From the NCBI GenBank assembly GCA_002887195.1, contig PJAB01000006.1:1-64000 (forward strand): DNA of 64,000 nt. Reading direction: 5' to 3'. This document shows, one piece after another, positions 9,602-21,187 of the stretch; position 1 is the first letter of the stretch, and every line of letters starts with the position of its first letter. A model generated the notes under the pieces. That model made no database searches, was not told the origin of the DNA, and saw only the letters and a program-made list of their open reading frames with translations. Origin of the DNA: Chrysochromulina parva (taxonomy: Eukaryota > Haptophyta > Prymnesiales > Chrysochromulinaceae). The position numbers and the translations under genes were made by a program.

Positions 9602-12600
9602 TCAGCCCAGCTCCACCGCTTCGCTCATCGCTGCGCCGCCCAAGTGCACGACCTCGAGGATGCGGCGCCGGTGGAGCAGCTTGATGATCGGAGGGAAGTC
9701 CCCCTGCTCGAGCTGACTCAGGTCCGGCGGCGCGTCCACCCCCAGCTCCTTGAGCGCGATGGCGTAGTGGGCTGCGTCGCCAGGCGCTATGTGGCAATCG
9801 CTCGTCAGCCAGTCCTCGAGCGACGTCCTTCCGGGCAACTTGCTCGAGGCTCTTCGGGGCGCGCTGCTCGTCAACGTACGTAAGTGAGACGCTAGTGGGG
9901 CGCTTTCGCCACCTTTGCCGCCGCCGCCGCTGCCGCCGCGTGGCGAGCCGCCGCTGCGTGGGGAGCTGCTGGAGATGGCATCTGCGTGGGGAGATGGCAT
10001 CTGAGTGGCGCCGCGTGGCGAGCCGCCGCTGCGTGGGGAGCTGCTGCTGCTGGCCGCAGTAGCGACCCTGGCTTTCGCCGCGAAGCGTCTCATTGTCTCG
10101 GTGGCCTTCTCCTTTTCCTGTTGGCGCAACCAGCGGTCGTGTGGCGTATCGGGCAAGCACTGGTACACGGCCAAATCGCGACGCAGGATCTGGCCGTGTA
10201 GAGTCAGGTCACGGTACTTGTGAGCCACGGGCCGCTTGGGTGGTAGAGCCTTGCGACTCGGCAGGGCACCGAGCGTGGGGCTAAAGGTGCCGTCAATCTG
10301 GTACTCCCCTGGTCCAGGCGTGGCCAGTGTTGGCATGGCCGATTGCTGCTGGAGCAATTCGGGAGTGCCCACTCCGCAGAAAGTGAGACTGCCCCCACTT
10401 CCGCGGCTGACAGCTTCCGCACCGAACCACAAGTCATGTCGAGCCGAGGTGTTGTGCGGCGTCGTGCCCGGCTCGCGCGTCGCCAGCTGCAGCACCGCGC
10501 CCGCGCTCGTAGGCGAGGCATGAGGCGAGGTGGGGGTCCATGGCGGGGAAGCGGGCCTTGTGATGTCCACCATGTACGAAGCGAAGGACGGTGGCGGCGG
10601 CTCTGGAATCCCACGGTAGTAGGGCGACTGCATGGCGGCGAGCTCGAGCACACGCGCCGGCACACGCACCGAGCCCTCAGCGGACTCTCGAGCAGCATTC
10701 AGTGGCGCGCGAGTCGGAGCAGAGGGAGAGCCGCCAGCATCATCCTCGTGCGCGTCTGACCAGAGCATCCCAACTGGCTTGTGGCTCGCCGCCGCGATCG
10801 CCTCCGCGGCCTTTTGGCCCACCGCCGCGTCACGCTGCTCACGGAGCTCATCCCGCAGTCGTTGCTTGTGTCTCTCGGCCGTCAGCTGGTTAGGCTGCAG
10901 CGACACCACGCGCGCCGCCTCGCGCGCAGCTTGGCGCTGCTTTTGCTCGCTCGCAGCGCGGTGCAGCCGCTCGCTCGCCGCATCACCAACGGATTTCCTC
11001 CTGCTGCCATCTTCCTCCTCTTCCTCCTGCCATAGCTGCAACTGCTTCTCGAGCGAGCGTTGAGGCGACATGAGCTGTGCCAAGGCCGATGGAGAGGGCG
11101 ACCCCCCGAGGGAAGACGCCGAAGGGGATGACCGGAGCGATGAGCAGCAGCTGACGCGGGTGGCAACGAGCAGCTGCTGCCGGCGCGTGGCGGCGGCGGC
11201 GGCGGCTGCAGCCTTCTCCTTCAAGGTCGCAATGTCGGCTGCAGCCTTCTCCTTCAATGCCGCAATGTCAGCTGCAGCCTTCTCCTCGAATGCCGCCATC
11301 TCCGCGGCTGCCTTCTCCTCCAACGCCGCCTTTTCAGCAGCTGCCCCCCTTTCGAGCGCCGCCTTTTCGGCTGCTGCCTTCTGCTCGATTGCCGCCTTCT
11401 CAGCTACCACATCCTCCAACGCTTTCTCGAAGGCCGCCCTCTCGGCTGCCGCCTCCTCCTCCATTGTCGCCTTCTCCGCGGCTGCCTTCTCTTCCATCGC
11501 CGCCCTCTCCGCTGCGGCCTTCTGCTCCATCGCCGCCCTCTCGGCTGCGGCCTTCTTCTCGATGGCTGCCTTCTCGGCTGTTGCGTTATCCAACGCTTTC
11601 TCGAAGGCCGCCCTCTCGGCTGCGGCCTTCATCTCCATCGCAGCCCTCTCGGCTGCTGCCTCTCCCTCCATGGCCGCCTTCTCGGCTGCCGCCTTCTGAT
11701 CGAACGCCGCCTTCTCGGCCGCTGCCTTCTCAACGAACGCCGCCCTCTCGGCCGCTGCCCTCTTCTCAATCACCGCCTTCTCGGCTGCTGCCTTATGCTC
11801 CATCGCCGCCCTGTCAGCCGCTGCCCTCTTCTCAGCCTTCTCAGCAGCAGCTTCCTGCTCCATCGCCGCCCTCACGGCCGCTGCTTTTTGCTCCATCGCC
11901 ACCCTTTCAGCTGCAGCAGCTCGTGCATCAGCCGCCCTCTCGGCCGCTGCTTTCAGCTCCATAGCCACCCTCTCCGCTGCTGCAGCTCGTGCCTCGGCCG
12001 CCAGGCGCGCGGCCTCCACCTTCTTTGCCGCTAGCTTTGCCGCCAGCGCCTCAGCCTCCGCTGCTGCGGCTGCCTCGGCTGCCAGCCGCGCGGCCTCCAC
12101 CCTCTCCGCCGCCAGCCGCTTAACTTCCGCCTCCGCTGCTGCCTCTGCCGCGGCCCGCTCGATTTCCGCCAACCATTCGGCCTCCCTCTTCTCGGCCGCG
12201 AGAAGTTCAGCCAGCACCTCAGCCGAACGCTTCGCCTCCGCTGCCGCGGCTGCCTCTGCCGCCAGCCGCGCCGCCACCCGCTCAATTTCCGCCATCCATT
12301 CGGCCTCCCGTTCCGCTGCCGCCAGCAGCTCCGCCTTCTCCGCCTTCTCCGCCGCCAGCCGCTTTCGCAGCAGCTGGCTGGCTTCCGCGGCTGCAGCTGC
12401 CTCGGCTGCCAGCCGCTCGGCCTCCACCCTCTCCGCCGCCAGCCGCTCCGTGTCTGCCACTGCGGCTGCCTCGGCTGCCAACCGCTCGGCCTCCACCCTC
12501 TCTGCCGCCAGCCAAAAAGCCTTCGCCTCTGCAGCACCGTGATGATCGCTGTTGGCCATGGCCGCGGGTGGGACATCACAAGTTATGACATCACAAGTCG

Positions 12601-13456
12601 TGGCCGCCTCCTCTTCGTTGTTCTGTGCGGTCTTCTTCTTCTTCTTCCTCTTCCTCTTCTTCTTCGCCCCGGCTGCGCCCCCCGCTGGAGCTTCCCCACC
12701 GCCGTCCTCGTCGTCTGTTGCGTCCGTGACGAGAGCGGCTTCTCCTGCCAACGAGTCGCCGCCCGATGGTGCAGAGTCTGGAGTGCCGTCAGCCCAGAGT
12801 CCATCAGCAATGAGATCATCGGCCGTCGGAACGAACGGGCTGGCAGCATCGCCCAAAGGTGGAGTGTATGGGGTGTCATCCAGAGCGGGCTCGGCAGCGA
12901 CGTCTCCGGCCAATGCGTCGCCCAAGGGTGGAGAGCCCGGAGTGCTGTACAGAACAGACGTGAGAACGAAGGCGCTGGCAGAGGGGAGAGGCTGAGCAGC
13001 GCGCTGAAGCAGCGCCTCGAGCATGTCGCGGCCTGCTCCCTCAGGGACTTTCAAATCGCGCGCCCGCAGCTCCGCGCGCATCTGCGCCGTCGTCATGTGC
13101 TGCACTTCCAATGTCTGGGCAGCAACGATTGGTTCGCAGGAGTGCTTTACCGCCGAATCAAGCACTGCCTTGAAGAAGGACTGAAATTCGCGGACTTGAA
13201 GCGCACCGCTTTTGTTCTTGTCACACAAGAAGAGGAGTTTCTTGATCTTTGCGTCGGGCGGCATCTGCAGGTGGAAGTCGCGGGCAATCTTCATTACCAA
13301 TGCATGCGCCTCGTTGGTGTCGATGCATGTTGAGCCGTCAACGTCCAACTCTGCAAACGCAGTCTTGGCGACGGCAGCCAGTGCCTCCTTGTCATCTAGG
13401 AGACTCTTCGCCCAAACCAATGCGGCAGCGCGCTGCTCCTCGGAGACGTGGTCCAT
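9602..13456 (-). CDS. EF-hand / SAP-like / coiled-coil / PG-rich / SAM-like protein, copy A
   Basis: A 1284-residue protein of unrecognised family. The N-terminus has two EF-hand loops ([12 protein letters not shown] and [12 protein letters not shown]), then a SAP-like helix pair ([20 protein letters not shown]). A long Ala/Glu/Lys coiled coil follows, built from repeats such as [11 protein letters not shown] and [13 protein letters not shown] (about 11190-12540). Near the C-terminus, [13 protein letters not shown] resembles a sperm-tail PG-rich repeat, as found in microtubule-lumen proteins, and a region starting [20 protein letters not shown] resembles a SAM domain. The next gene on the same strand has the same layout, so the two are tandem duplicates. 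A calcium-responsive axonemal or cytoskeletal scaffold is inferred. ATG 13456 opens [16 protein letters not shown], aligned with the paralogue's start. Confidence 0.8.
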   Translation of the reverse strand: MDHVSEEQRAAALVWAKSLLDDKEALAAVAKTAFAELDVDGSTCIDTNEAHALVMKIARDFHLQMPPDAKIKKLLFLCDKNKSGALQVREFQSFFKAVLDSAVKHSCEPIVAAQTLEVQHMTTAQMRAELRARDLKVPEGAGRDMLEALLQRAAQPLPSASAFVLTSVLYSTPGSPPLGDALAGDVAAEPALDDTPYTPPLGDAASPFVPTADDLIADGLWADGTPDSAPSGGDSLAGEAALVTDATDDEDGGGEAPAGGAAGAKKKRKRKKKKKTAQNNEEEAATTCDVITCDVPPAAMANSDHHGAAEAKAFWLAAERVEAERLAAEAAAVADTERLAAERVEAERLAAEAAAAAEASQLLRKRLAAEKAEKAELLAAAEREAEWMAEIERVAARLAAEAAAAAEAKRSAEVLAELLAAEKREAEWLAEIERAAAEAAAEAEVKRLAAERVEAARLAAEAAAAAEAEALAAKLAAKKVEAARLAAEARAAAAERVAMELKAAAERAADARAAAAERVAMEQKAAAVRAAMEQEAAAEKAEKRAAADRAAMEHKAAAEKAVIEKRAAAERAAFVEKAAAEKAAFDQKAAAEKAAMEGEAAAERAAMEMKAAAERAAFEKALDNATAEKAAIEKKAAAERAAMEQKAAAERAAMEEKAAAEKATMEEEAAAERAAFEKALEDVVAEKAAIEQKAAAEKAALERGAAAEKAALEEKAAAEMAAFEEKAAADIAALKEKAAADIATLKEKAAAAAAAATRRQQLLVATRVSCCSSLRSSPSASSLGGSPSPSALAQLMSPQRSLEKQLQLWQEEEEEDGSRRKSVGDAASERLHRAASEQKQRQAAREAARVVSLQPNQLTAERHKQRLRDELREQRDAAVGQKAAEAIAAASHKPVGMLWSDAHEDDAGGSPSAPTRAPLNAARESAEGSVRVPARVLELAAMQSPYYRGIPEPPPPSFASYMVDITRPASPPWTPTSPHASPTSAGAVLQLATREPGTTPHNTSARHDLWFGAEAVSRGSGGSLTFCGVGTPELLQQQSAMPTLATPGPGEYQIDGTFSPTLGALPSRKALPPKRPVAHKYRDLTLHGQILRRDLAVYQCLPDTPHDRWLRQQEKEKATETMRRFAAKARVATAASSSSSPRSGGSPRGATQMPSPHADAISSSSPRSGGSPRGGSGGGGKGGESAPLASHLRTLTSSAPRRASSKLPGRTSLEDWLTSDCHIAPGDAAHYAIALKELGVDAPPDLSQLEQGDFPPIIKLLHRRRILEVVHLGGAAMSEAVELG
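9633..9825 (-). repeat. Near-identical 3' coding block shared with paralogue
   Basis: This 193-bp block matches 13798-13990 with two substitutions. It encodes the SAM-like C-terminal segment of both paralogues. Both differences change an amino acid and no synonymous change is present, while the central coiled-coil regions have diverged strongly. Recent gene conversion is a likely cause. Confidence 0.85.
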
Positions 13457-13787
13457 TCAGGCGGTCCTATCGCGTCAGTCGCGGTCCACCAGGTCCCTTG
13501 AAAATGCGTTTCTTTTCTCTGGAAAGTGTGATTCATCATATGTTGCGATGCATGCAGAAAGGATGTCTGAAGTCTGAGGAGATCTGATGTGCACACATGC
13601 ATTCCCCTGCTGCTGCGCAGCCCACACACGACAAAACCCATGTCACTCATCCCCAACCCAACGGCGCCCTCGCCAATGGAATCGGTGCTCTTGACGGCGC
13701 TCAACCCGAGAGCGCACGACATCGAGGGACATCGAGGATTCGCGGCGCCGTCGCGGCGCCGTCGCGGCGCCGTCGCGGCACCGGTGC
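13457..13787. other. Spacer between tandem paralogues
   Basis: A 331-bp spacer. It holds an 11-bp tandem repeat, CGCGGCGCCGT, in just over three copies at 13741-13779, next to the stop codon of the upstream paralogue. No gene is seen. It must carry the promoter of copy A and the 3' UTR of copy B. Confidence 0.6.
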
Positions 13788-14170
13788 TCATGACGGCGCG
13801 CCGCCCAAGTGCACGACCTCGAGGATGCGGCGCCGGTGGAGCAGCTTGACGATCGGAGGGAAGTCCCCCTGCTCGAGCTGACTCAGGTCCGACGGCGCGT
13901 CCACCCCCAGCTCCTTGAGCGCGATGGCGTAGTGGGCTGCGTCGCCAGGCGCTATGTGGCAATCGCTCGTCAGCCAGTCCTCGAGCGACGCCTTGGGCCC
14001 GGCGAGATCGCGCTGTTTTGAGCGCATCGGAGAGGCGGCCAGGGCCGCGGCGGGCACCCTATACAACGGATTGTCCTGATGTGCCCGCTTCACCTTCGAA
14101 GGTGCCTTGGCCCGCGGCGTGCTGTCGCCGGCGGCGGCGGTGGCGCCGACGGCGGTGGCGCCGACGACGA

Positions 14171-14206
<36 letters not shown>

Positions 14207-17200
14207 GCTCTGCCCTAGCTTTCGCCGCGAAGCGTCTCATTGTCTCGGTGGCCTTCTCCTTGGCCTGTTGGCGCATCCAGCGGTCGTGTGGCGTATCGGG
14301 CAAGCACTGGCACGCGATCAGGTCTTTTCCGAGGAGCGTCTGCCCATAGTACGTTGGGTCGCGATACTGTTGCGCGACTGGACGCTTGGCTGTGGGTGCC
14401 TTGCACGTAGGCTGGGCGCCCAGAGTGGGGACAAAGGTGCCCTCGCGGTCGTACTCCCCTGGCCCAGGAGTGGGCAGCGTTGGCATGGCGAATGGTTGAC
14501 GGCGCGACTCGGACATGACGAGACTACTCGGCGTGAGGCTGCCGCCGCTGCCGCGACTGGCTGCATCCGCGCCGAGCCATAGGTCTGGCCGTTGGGAGCC
14601 CACGCCAAAGGCATGGGTGCGCGGCGACGCGTCCTTCTCCGCGCGCTGCTCCCAAGCGTGCCCGAGGGACGGCGTGCCATGGGGCCACGAGGACGCTTCG
14701 TGCGCCGCCTGCTGCCGGGTCGCGGCGGTCTGTGCCGAGGCCGCGCGCGCACTCCCTCCCGCGCGCGTCGCCGCCGCCGCCGCCGACTCCTTGGCCGCTT
14801 CGAGCTTCTGCGCTGCGGGCGAGCGTCCGGGATACCGCTCGCCGCGGTAATAGGGCGACTGCATAGCCGCCAGCTGAAGCACGCGCGGCGGACACTCGAT
14901 GCGCGCTCGGGCCGAACTTGGTGGACCGTCCATAATAGGCAACTCACGCGGAGGTGATGATGCGCGCCATTGTGGCTCATATGAGGGGTCATAGACAGGG
15001 GAGGCCTCGGCGTGGGCCTTGACCTTCGCCGCGTGGCTCCAAGGCCGTTCGTCGACGGAGGCCTGCGCCTTGTGGCTCGCAGCTTCGTCGCGCCTTTGCC
15101 GCAGCTCATCGCGCAGACGCTCCTTGAGCAGCGTGGCCGTGAGCTGCACCGGCTGCAGTGCCACCCCGCGCTCCACCTTGCGCGCCGCTTGCCGCGCCTG
15201 GCGCTCGATTGCAGCGTGGTGTAGTCGTTCGCTCGCCGCTGGCCCATTCAGCTTCTGCTTGTGCTCGAGGGCTGCCTCGTGCGCTAGCCATGCCGCGTGC
15301 GCCGTCGAGTCGTGAGGCGAGCGCAGACCGGGGCCAAGCTCGCCGATCTGTATCTCGAGATGGGCGCCAGCGGCTCGCCAGGGAGACTGCTGCTGTGAAG
15401 GCTGCTGTGAAGGGCTGGCGTCGTCGTCGGACGCGAACGGATTCCAATAGCCGAGCTCCGCGGATGGACTGCCGCGCTGACGGCCGCTGGTGGCGGTCGG
15501 ATGTAGCAGCGAGCGGTGCGCTGGGACCATCGGCGCCGAGGACGAGGGGGAGAGGGTCGTCCCGGAGCGGAGTGATGAGCAGCAGCTGCCGCTACGGCGC
15601 GTGGGGAGGGGCCGGCTCGGGCGCGAAGCTCCAATCGGAGAGAAGCCCAGGCCGTGGATCGGATCCGTCTCCTCAGAAGTGTACACGGGTGTGAGCGCCT
15701 CCGTGTCCGGTGTGAACAGCGCTGGTGGCGGTGGCACGATGTCCCCCCCACCTCGAATGCGATCACGTCGTTCGACCGCCCAGTTGATGACGTCTTCAAT
15801 CGGGACCATCCCGCTGCCCGCCACATCTATCTCCGCAAAGGCCGCGATGGCCGCCTCAGCGCCACTGACCGCATGCGCGCCCCACGACTCGAACGCGCGC
15901 GCCGCCCGCCGAAACTCAGCGATGCTCACGCGCTGCCCAGGCTCCCAGCCGCCCGCGGTCTCCAGAATCTCAAGGATCTCCAGTCGCGCGCGGAGCCGCT
16001 GCAGCAAGTTCCACCACTCGGCGCCGCGCGCGACTCGCGTGCCGAAGCTCAGCGCGGCAGCTCGGAAGGCGAGGTCCAGAGCAGGTGGATCGGCTATGCG
16101 CATGCGAACGTAATCGAGCCGTGTGAAGAGGCTCATCAACGCGCCCTCGACCTCCCCCATGGCGCACGAGCCCGCCTCGGCCGCGTCGGCGGCGACAAAG
16201 AGAGCGTCAGCTGCGTCGGCGGTCGCTGGCAGACAGCGTGAGAGCGCGAGCCACGTCGGCGGTCGCATCGAAGGCGGCGGCGTCGGTGCTTCCGCCGCGT
16301 GCGACTCGTCAGGCAGCCACGCGTTGCCGCTAGGCTGCGCCAGCAGATCGGCAAAGTTACCTGCGGCGGCTTTGGTGAGGGCAAAGGTCACTGCCGAGGC
16401 CACGGGGGAGAGAGCTACAGGCTTCTTCTTTTCTGCCGCCAGCAGCTCCGCCAGCGCCTCAGCCTCAGCTGCTGCGGCTGCCTCGGCCGCCAGCCGCGCG
16501 GCCTCCGCCCTCTCTGCCGCCAGTCGCTCCGTTTCTGCCACTGCGGCTGCCTCTGCCGCCAGCCGCTCGGCCTCCGCCCTCTCTGCCGCCAGTCGCTCCA
16601 TTTCTGCCACTGCGGCTGCCTCTGCCGCCAGCCGCTCGGCCTCCGCCCTCTCTGCCGCCAGTCGCTCCATTTCTGCCACTGCGGCTGCCTCTGCCGCCAG
16701 CCGCTCGGCCTCCGCCTTCTCTGCCGCCAGTCGCTCCGCGTCCGCGTCCGCAGCTGCTGCCTCTGCCGCTGCGGCTGCCTCTGCCGCTGCCTCTGCCTCT
16801 GCCGCTGTCGCTCGTCGCTCCGCCTCCAACTTCTCCGCTGCCAGTCGCTGCGCCTCCGCCTCTGCAGCACTGTGATGATCGTTGTTGGCCGCGGTCGGGG
16901 ATGGCGAGTCGGGAGGGAAAGTCACATCGGGAACGAACGCATTGGCAGAGCGAGTTACGACCACGACTCCCTCTGCCTGGAGTAGCGCCTCAAGAACTTC
17001 GCGGCCCGCCCCCTCGGCGATGGCCACGTTACGGCTGCGTAGCTCCGCGCGCATCTGCGCCGTCGTCATGTGTTGCAACTGCAGTTGCACATCCGCGGGG
17101 GCAGCGACGGCCGTGGAGACGTGCTTTACCACCGACTCGAGGATCGCCTTGAAGAAAGACTGAAACTCACCGTCATGGAACGCGCCGTCCTTGTCCTTGT

Positions 17201-17420
17201 CGCACAGAAACACGAGCTTCTTGATCTTCTCGACGGGCGGCAGCTTGAGATCGAAGTAGCTTGAAACCTTCTGCACGAGCGCAATCGCCTCATCGGTCGA
17301 GATGGTGTCACGCTCAGCGAACAAATTCTTGGCGTAGGCGATGCGCGCCTCCTTGTCATCAAGGAGGCCCTGCGCCCAAGCCACCGCGGCTGAGCGCTCC
17401 GCCTCGGAGTTGTGTTCCAT
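13788..17420 (-). CDS. EF-hand / SAP-like / coiled-coil / PG-rich / SAM-like protein, copy B
   Basis: The paralogue of the 9602-13456 gene, in the same order and direction. Start at ATG 17420 ([18 protein letters not shown]); the frame is open slightly further but lacks an ATG. The first EF-hand loop of copy A is deleted here ([11 protein letters not shown]), while the second, [12 protein letters not shown], is canonical. The SAP-like segment ([20 protein letters not shown]) is kept. The coiled coil is shorter ([13 protein letters not shown] repeats, about 16440-16870). It is followed by a region absent from copy A (about 15720-16420) that includes an EF-like stretch ([15 protein letters not shown]). 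The PG-rich motif [13 protein letters not shown] and the SAM-like end are retained and almost identical to copy A. Function is unknown; a flagellar or cytoskeletal role is suggested only by the PG-rich motif. Confidence 0.8.
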
Positions 17421-17976
17421 TGTCGGAGCCTGCCCCAAACATACCGTAACCTCGTGAGTGAGTGAGAGAGTGAGTGAGTGAGTGAGTGAGTGAGTGAGTG
17501 AGTGAGTGAGTGAGTCAGTCAGTAGGTATCTCGACCCGTACCCCGTATTGTTCCGCGGTGTGTCTGTGTCTCAATAACTCACTCACTCACTCACGTAACC
17601 TCATGTTTCCTTGAGAAAGTTCGTTGAATCGGTCCCACACACGTCGCGTTCCCATGCGCGTCCCGCTGGCACGGCTGGGCGGGATCAAATCCCGATCCCG
17701 CCAGGGATCCCCCACAGGATTCCCTCTGTCGCGCTGAGCCCCACAGATCACAGCACTAAATGCAGTCACTGTGCGTCGCCGTGTATGTGAGTGATTGAAG
17801 CTTTTCTGGGAGTTTTCAGTTTACGAACGACAGTATGAAGCGGATCATCCTGTGCACTACAGTCACCTCATCGCGTCAAAACATGCGCACCACACGCACA
17901 ATCCGATCAAGATCGTCGAGATGCAGAGACTTCATCTGTGTACCGAGCAGATGTAGGTTTCGCCGCCTTGATCGCT
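17421..17976. other. Intergenic region with tetranucleotide array and hairpin
   Basis: Holds a (GAGT)n microsatellite at about 17453-17514, immediately upstream of the copy B start, and a short CTCA array at about 17577-17593 that could pair with it. A perfect 9-bp inverted repeat (17678-17686 with 17694-17702, 7-nt loop) lies further on. No gene is seen; a tRNA was considered for the hairpin and rejected. Confidence 0.65.
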
Positions 17977-18669
17977 CTAGATCAGAAGCTTCTCAACCTT
18001 GTCCTTGAGTTGCTGGATCTGGTTCTTGAGCTGAGAGCCTTCGTTGGTAGTCACTGAGCAGGCAATCACAGGGCGCGACACGCCGCAGGAGCGGCCGAGC
18101 GCCTGCTTGTTGGGCACGAAGACGTAGGGCACGTTCTTGTCCTCGCAGAGCAGGGGCAGGTGCAGCAGGATCTCGAGCGGCTCGGCATCTGCCGCCATGA
18201 TGATCATCTCGGCGATACCACGGTTGAGCGTCTTTGTCGCTGTGCAGCAAAAGAAAAGGGCGACCGAGAGGAGCCACGCGTGAGCGATGCGTGCGCAGGC
18301 AGCAGGGGGCCGTGCGGTCTGCTGCCGCGAGCGCACGCAGCGACCGCGTGCTGTGCAGTGTGCTGCTGATGCTTCTGCGCGCACCCTCGTTCGCGCCCTT
18401 TTTGAGCTGCTTGTAGTTGGCAGCTTGCTGGACGATGTCGAGGATCGTGACCGAGAGGTTCGCGTCCGCGAGCGGGAAGGCCTTGGGGTTCGGAGCGTCC
18501 GCCTGTGCGCGCACGAGAGGGGTGGCACCGGGCGACAAAGGTGAGAGCTCGCGAGATGGTGAGCGGTGGTGGTGGGTGAGCGGTCCATTTTTTGCTCGCG
18601 TCACACCATTGCCCACGTCGCGCGTCGCCCGATAGCGCCGAAATGGGCGCATGTTAGTCGCACCTTCAT
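17977..18669 (-). CDS. SNU13: Snu13 / NHP2L1 (15.5K) box C/D and U4 snRNA-binding protein
   Basis: Binds kink-turn RNA in box C/D snoRNPs and U4 snRNA, so it acts in rRNA methylation and pre-mRNA splicing. Exons 18502-18385 and 18239-17977 join as NEG|intron|ATK to give [14 protein letters not shown], then [13 protein letters not shown] and [18 protein letters not shown], all strongly conserved in the L7Ae/Snu13 family. The intron (18240-18384, 145 bp) has donor GAGG|GTGCGC and acceptor CACAG. Acceptor CACAG|GCGGAC at 18503 marks a further upstream intron, so only the first one or two codons lie in exon 1. Candidates are ATGAAG at 18669-18664 (donor AAG|GTGCGA, preferred) or ATG at 18609. The product is 127-128 residues, the normal length. 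Start choice is the uncertain part; identity is not. Confidence 0.9.
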
Positions 18670-18871
18670 CGGACCACAATGTGAAGCGTGGGTTGGCAGT
18701 ACATGTACCGGCTCCCCCCGGTGTCTTTTTACGGCTCTCGATGCGGATCACGGCTCGAAGCATGCATAAATTTGACTGACTTCGTCAGAATGATTTTGGG
18801 GATCGTCTGATGAGTGTGGCGAGGAAAGAGCGATAATTGGGAACGCAAGCCGTCCGCGCCGCGGCTCGACG

Positions 18872-21187
18872 ATGGCCACCATATTGCCCGACCTCGCGCG
18901 CTTCTTCGAGCCACGCGTGGCGCGCGCCACCCGTGAGCTCGCGCGCTGTCTTGCCACCGTCGACGAAGATGCTTCGTACAGCCTCTACGAGGAGGCTGCA
19001 GGCCGCGGCGACCCAGTGGCCCTGCGCGTGCTCGGCATGGAGGCCTACCGACGAGGCGAGCTATGCGCCAGTCGCGACTGGCTCTTCAAGTCTATAGCGG
19101 TGGGTGAAGACCGAGGCGAGGACCCGATTGCCTTCAACAACCTCGCGGTCATGCTCTTCGAAGGTCTTGGCGGCGCTCGAGATCCTCAAGCCGCACGCAC
19201 GCTGCTCAAAGTAGCTGCAGGACACGGCTCGGCGCCAGCACTGTGCAACTACGCTTGCGCACTCTATCAGGGCGACGGCGGCCCGGTGGATTTGGAATTG
19301 GCGCGCCTCTACTTTCTCCGCGCAGCGGTCGCTCACAACGACCCGATCGGGTCGACCAACTTTGCACACATGCTCCTCAGGGGCGAGGGTCGTTCGCGGC
19401 GGGCAGATGACGTAGTGGACAAGGAGGAGCTGAAGAGGGACGCATCGCGTGCTCGCGAGCTCCTGCAACGCGCCGCGTGCCAGGAAGCCTTTCTACCAGG
19501 TCTGGCGTCACTGCGTCGCGCGAGGGAGGCAGCAGCGGCCAAGAATGTCAACGGCAGTTGGGAGCTCCGCTGCCTGGACGCGTGGAGTCACATGCTCCAC
19601 GGCGGTGACGAGACCGGCGAGTACCTGAACCGCTGCGGCGTGGTACCGCTCTCGACCTCGGTGCTGGCGAGCGATGCGCGGCACGTGAGAGCGGCAAGCA
19701 TGGAGGCCCTGGAGCAGTTAGAGCCGCTGGCAGCGGAGACGGACGCCGCGGCCAGTGCAGCGGCAGGGGAAGCAGGGCCGCCTCGTCAGTGGGACCTCAA
19801 CGGCCGTCGAGTACTGCCCTCGTCGGCCGAACCGTCGGCTGGCGTCGAGGGAGGCGATGGCTCTGCTGTGGGATCTGCAGCTCCTGCCTCCCCGACCGCA
19901 GCGCAGCCGACCTTGCGCTCGGCTCCTTCAACGACTACGGCTCCCAAGCAGAGCTCCGCGTCATCGCCTGTCACGGTACCGGACCCGTATCGTGCATCTG
20001 TGGAATCGGCTGTGGAACCTCACTCCCTCGTCGCTGGCATGCATGCCTCTGTGGAACCTTCCTTCCTCGTCGCAGCCACTGTGGGACCCGATTCCCGCGT
20101 CCTCGCGTGCGGCGCAAACGGCGCGGCCGACTTTGGCGAGCTATGGGTTGGTCAGCTGAGAGCTCTGCGCCAGCGGGATGCTGTGGTGACCGCGATGGTG
20201 CAGCTCGGCATCGTCGCCGCTCAGGGGCTTGACGGCGCGCGCAGCCTCGTCGTCGCACGGCAGTGGTTCTCAAAGGCCGCCGCTCAAGGTCACCCCACGG
20301 GTCTGATGGTCGTCGCGCGTATGTGCATGGTCGGTCTAGGTGGTGAAGTAGACCTACGCGGCGCGCGCGCCGCATTCGGGCAGGCGGCGATGCTCGGGAT
20401 AGTCGAGGCGATGCGCAAGTTCGCAGACATGTGCGCAGCAGGCCTAGGCGGGCATGTGAACCTCAAGAGTGCACGCCTCTGGCGCGCCGCGGCGGCAGAG
20501 CTGGGCGACGTTGGCTGCATGGTGAGCTTCGGCGCGATGCTCCGTGCTGGCGAGGGCGGCGAGGTCGATCTCGATGAGTCGCGCCGATGGTTCCTCGCCG
20601 CGGCGGTGAAGGGCGACGCTCTCGCGCAGTGCCATGTGGCCTTCATGATGCACATGGGCGAAGGGGGGCCCAAGAACCTCGTCGTGGCGCGCGCATGGTA
20701 CCGAAAGAGTGCCACGCAGCCGGGACCGCACCGTGCCGTCGCACAGACTGCTCTGGGCAGCATGTTCAATGACGGTGAGGGCGGCCCCCGTGACGCCAAG
20801 GCTGCGCGCTTGTGGTTTACAAGGGCCGCCGTCCTCGGACAGCCTCAAGCGCAACAGATGCTGGGGATCATGCTCTTCATGGGCGAGGGCGGGCGCGAGG
20901 ACCGCGACAAGGCACGCGTTTGGCTCGCACTTTCGGCCGAGGCGAGGGGCGCATCCCAGTACTGGCATGAGCAGCAGTCGGGTCGTGGGTCGATGCTGCC
21001 GCTTGGCCCTCGCCAAGGCTTCCCGTGCATGGAGGCGGGCATCGAGGCGCGCCGCACGCAGTCGGTTCGAAAGGAAGCGCCCGACGGGACGATCCTTGAG
21101 AGAGGGGACGTGGCCGAGGGCTACGACGAGGGAGAGCAACTGGCAATGGAGACGGTGCAGGCGGAGGTGGGGTCGTACCAGGCGTGA
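18872..21187 (+). CDS. Sel1-like repeat protein
   Basis: A 771-residue intronless protein made of Sel1-type alpha-alpha repeats, about 36 residues each, with motifs such as AFNNLAVMLFEGLGG, ALCNYACALYQGDGGPVD, AQCHVAFMMHMGEGGPKN and AQQMLGIMLFMGEGG. There are two repeat clusters (about 18990-19420 and 20130-20930) separated by a Ser/Pro/Ala-rich linker (19740-20090). Sel1 repeats act as protein-binding scaffolds, for example in ER-associated degradation or signalling, but nothing here fixes a partner. No signal peptide or membrane segment is obvious. The region after 20940 is probably disordered. ATG 18872 (MATILPDLARFFEPRVARA) is the first Met and precedes the repeats closely. Confidence 0.85.
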   Translation: MATILPDLARFFEPRVARATRELARCLATVDEDASYSLYEEAAGRGDPVALRVLGMEAYRRGELCASRDWLFKSIAVGEDRGEDPIAFNNLAVMLFEGLGGARDPQAARTLLKVAAGHGSAPALCNYACALYQGDGGPVDLELARLYFLRAAVAHNDPIGSTNFAHMLLRGEGRSRRADDVVDKEELKRDASRARELLQRAACQEAFLPGLASLRRAREAAAAKNVNGSWELRCLDAWSHMLHGGDETGEYLNRCGVVPLSTSVLASDARHVRAASMEALEQLEPLAAETDAAASAAAGEAGPPRQWDLNGRRVLPSSAEPSAGVEGGDGSAVGSAAPASPTAAQPTLRSAPSTTTAPKQSSASSPVTVPDPYRASVESAVEPHSLVAGMHASVEPSFLVAATVGPDSRVLACGANGAADFGELWVGQLRALRQRDAVVTAMVQLGIVAAQGLDGARSLVVARQWFSKAAAQGHPTGLMVVARMCMVGLGGEVDLRGARAAFGQAAMLGIVEAMRKFADMCAAGLGGHVNLKSARLWRAAAAELGDVGCMVSFGAMLRAGEGGEVDLDESRRWFLAAAVKGDALAQCHVAFMMHMGEGGPKNLVVARAWYRKSATQPGPHRAVAQTALGSMFNDGEGGPRDAKAARLWFTRAAVLGQPQAQQMLGIMLFMGEGGREDRDKARVWLALSAEARGASQYWHEQQSGRGSMLPLGPRQGFPCMEAGIEARRTQSVRKEAPDGTILERGDVAEGYDEGEQLAMETVQAEVGSYQA

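Noticed and set aside
11070..11699. 209-codon plus-strand Ser/Ala-rich repeat protein
   Set aside because: Antisense of the coiled-coil repeats of paralogue A.
17660..17702. T-arm-like hairpin suggesting a tRNA (GGGATCAAATCCC with CCA nearby)
   Set aside because: No matching 5' acceptor strand, D arm or anticodon stem in the preceding 75 nt; the sequence is a simple inverted repeat.
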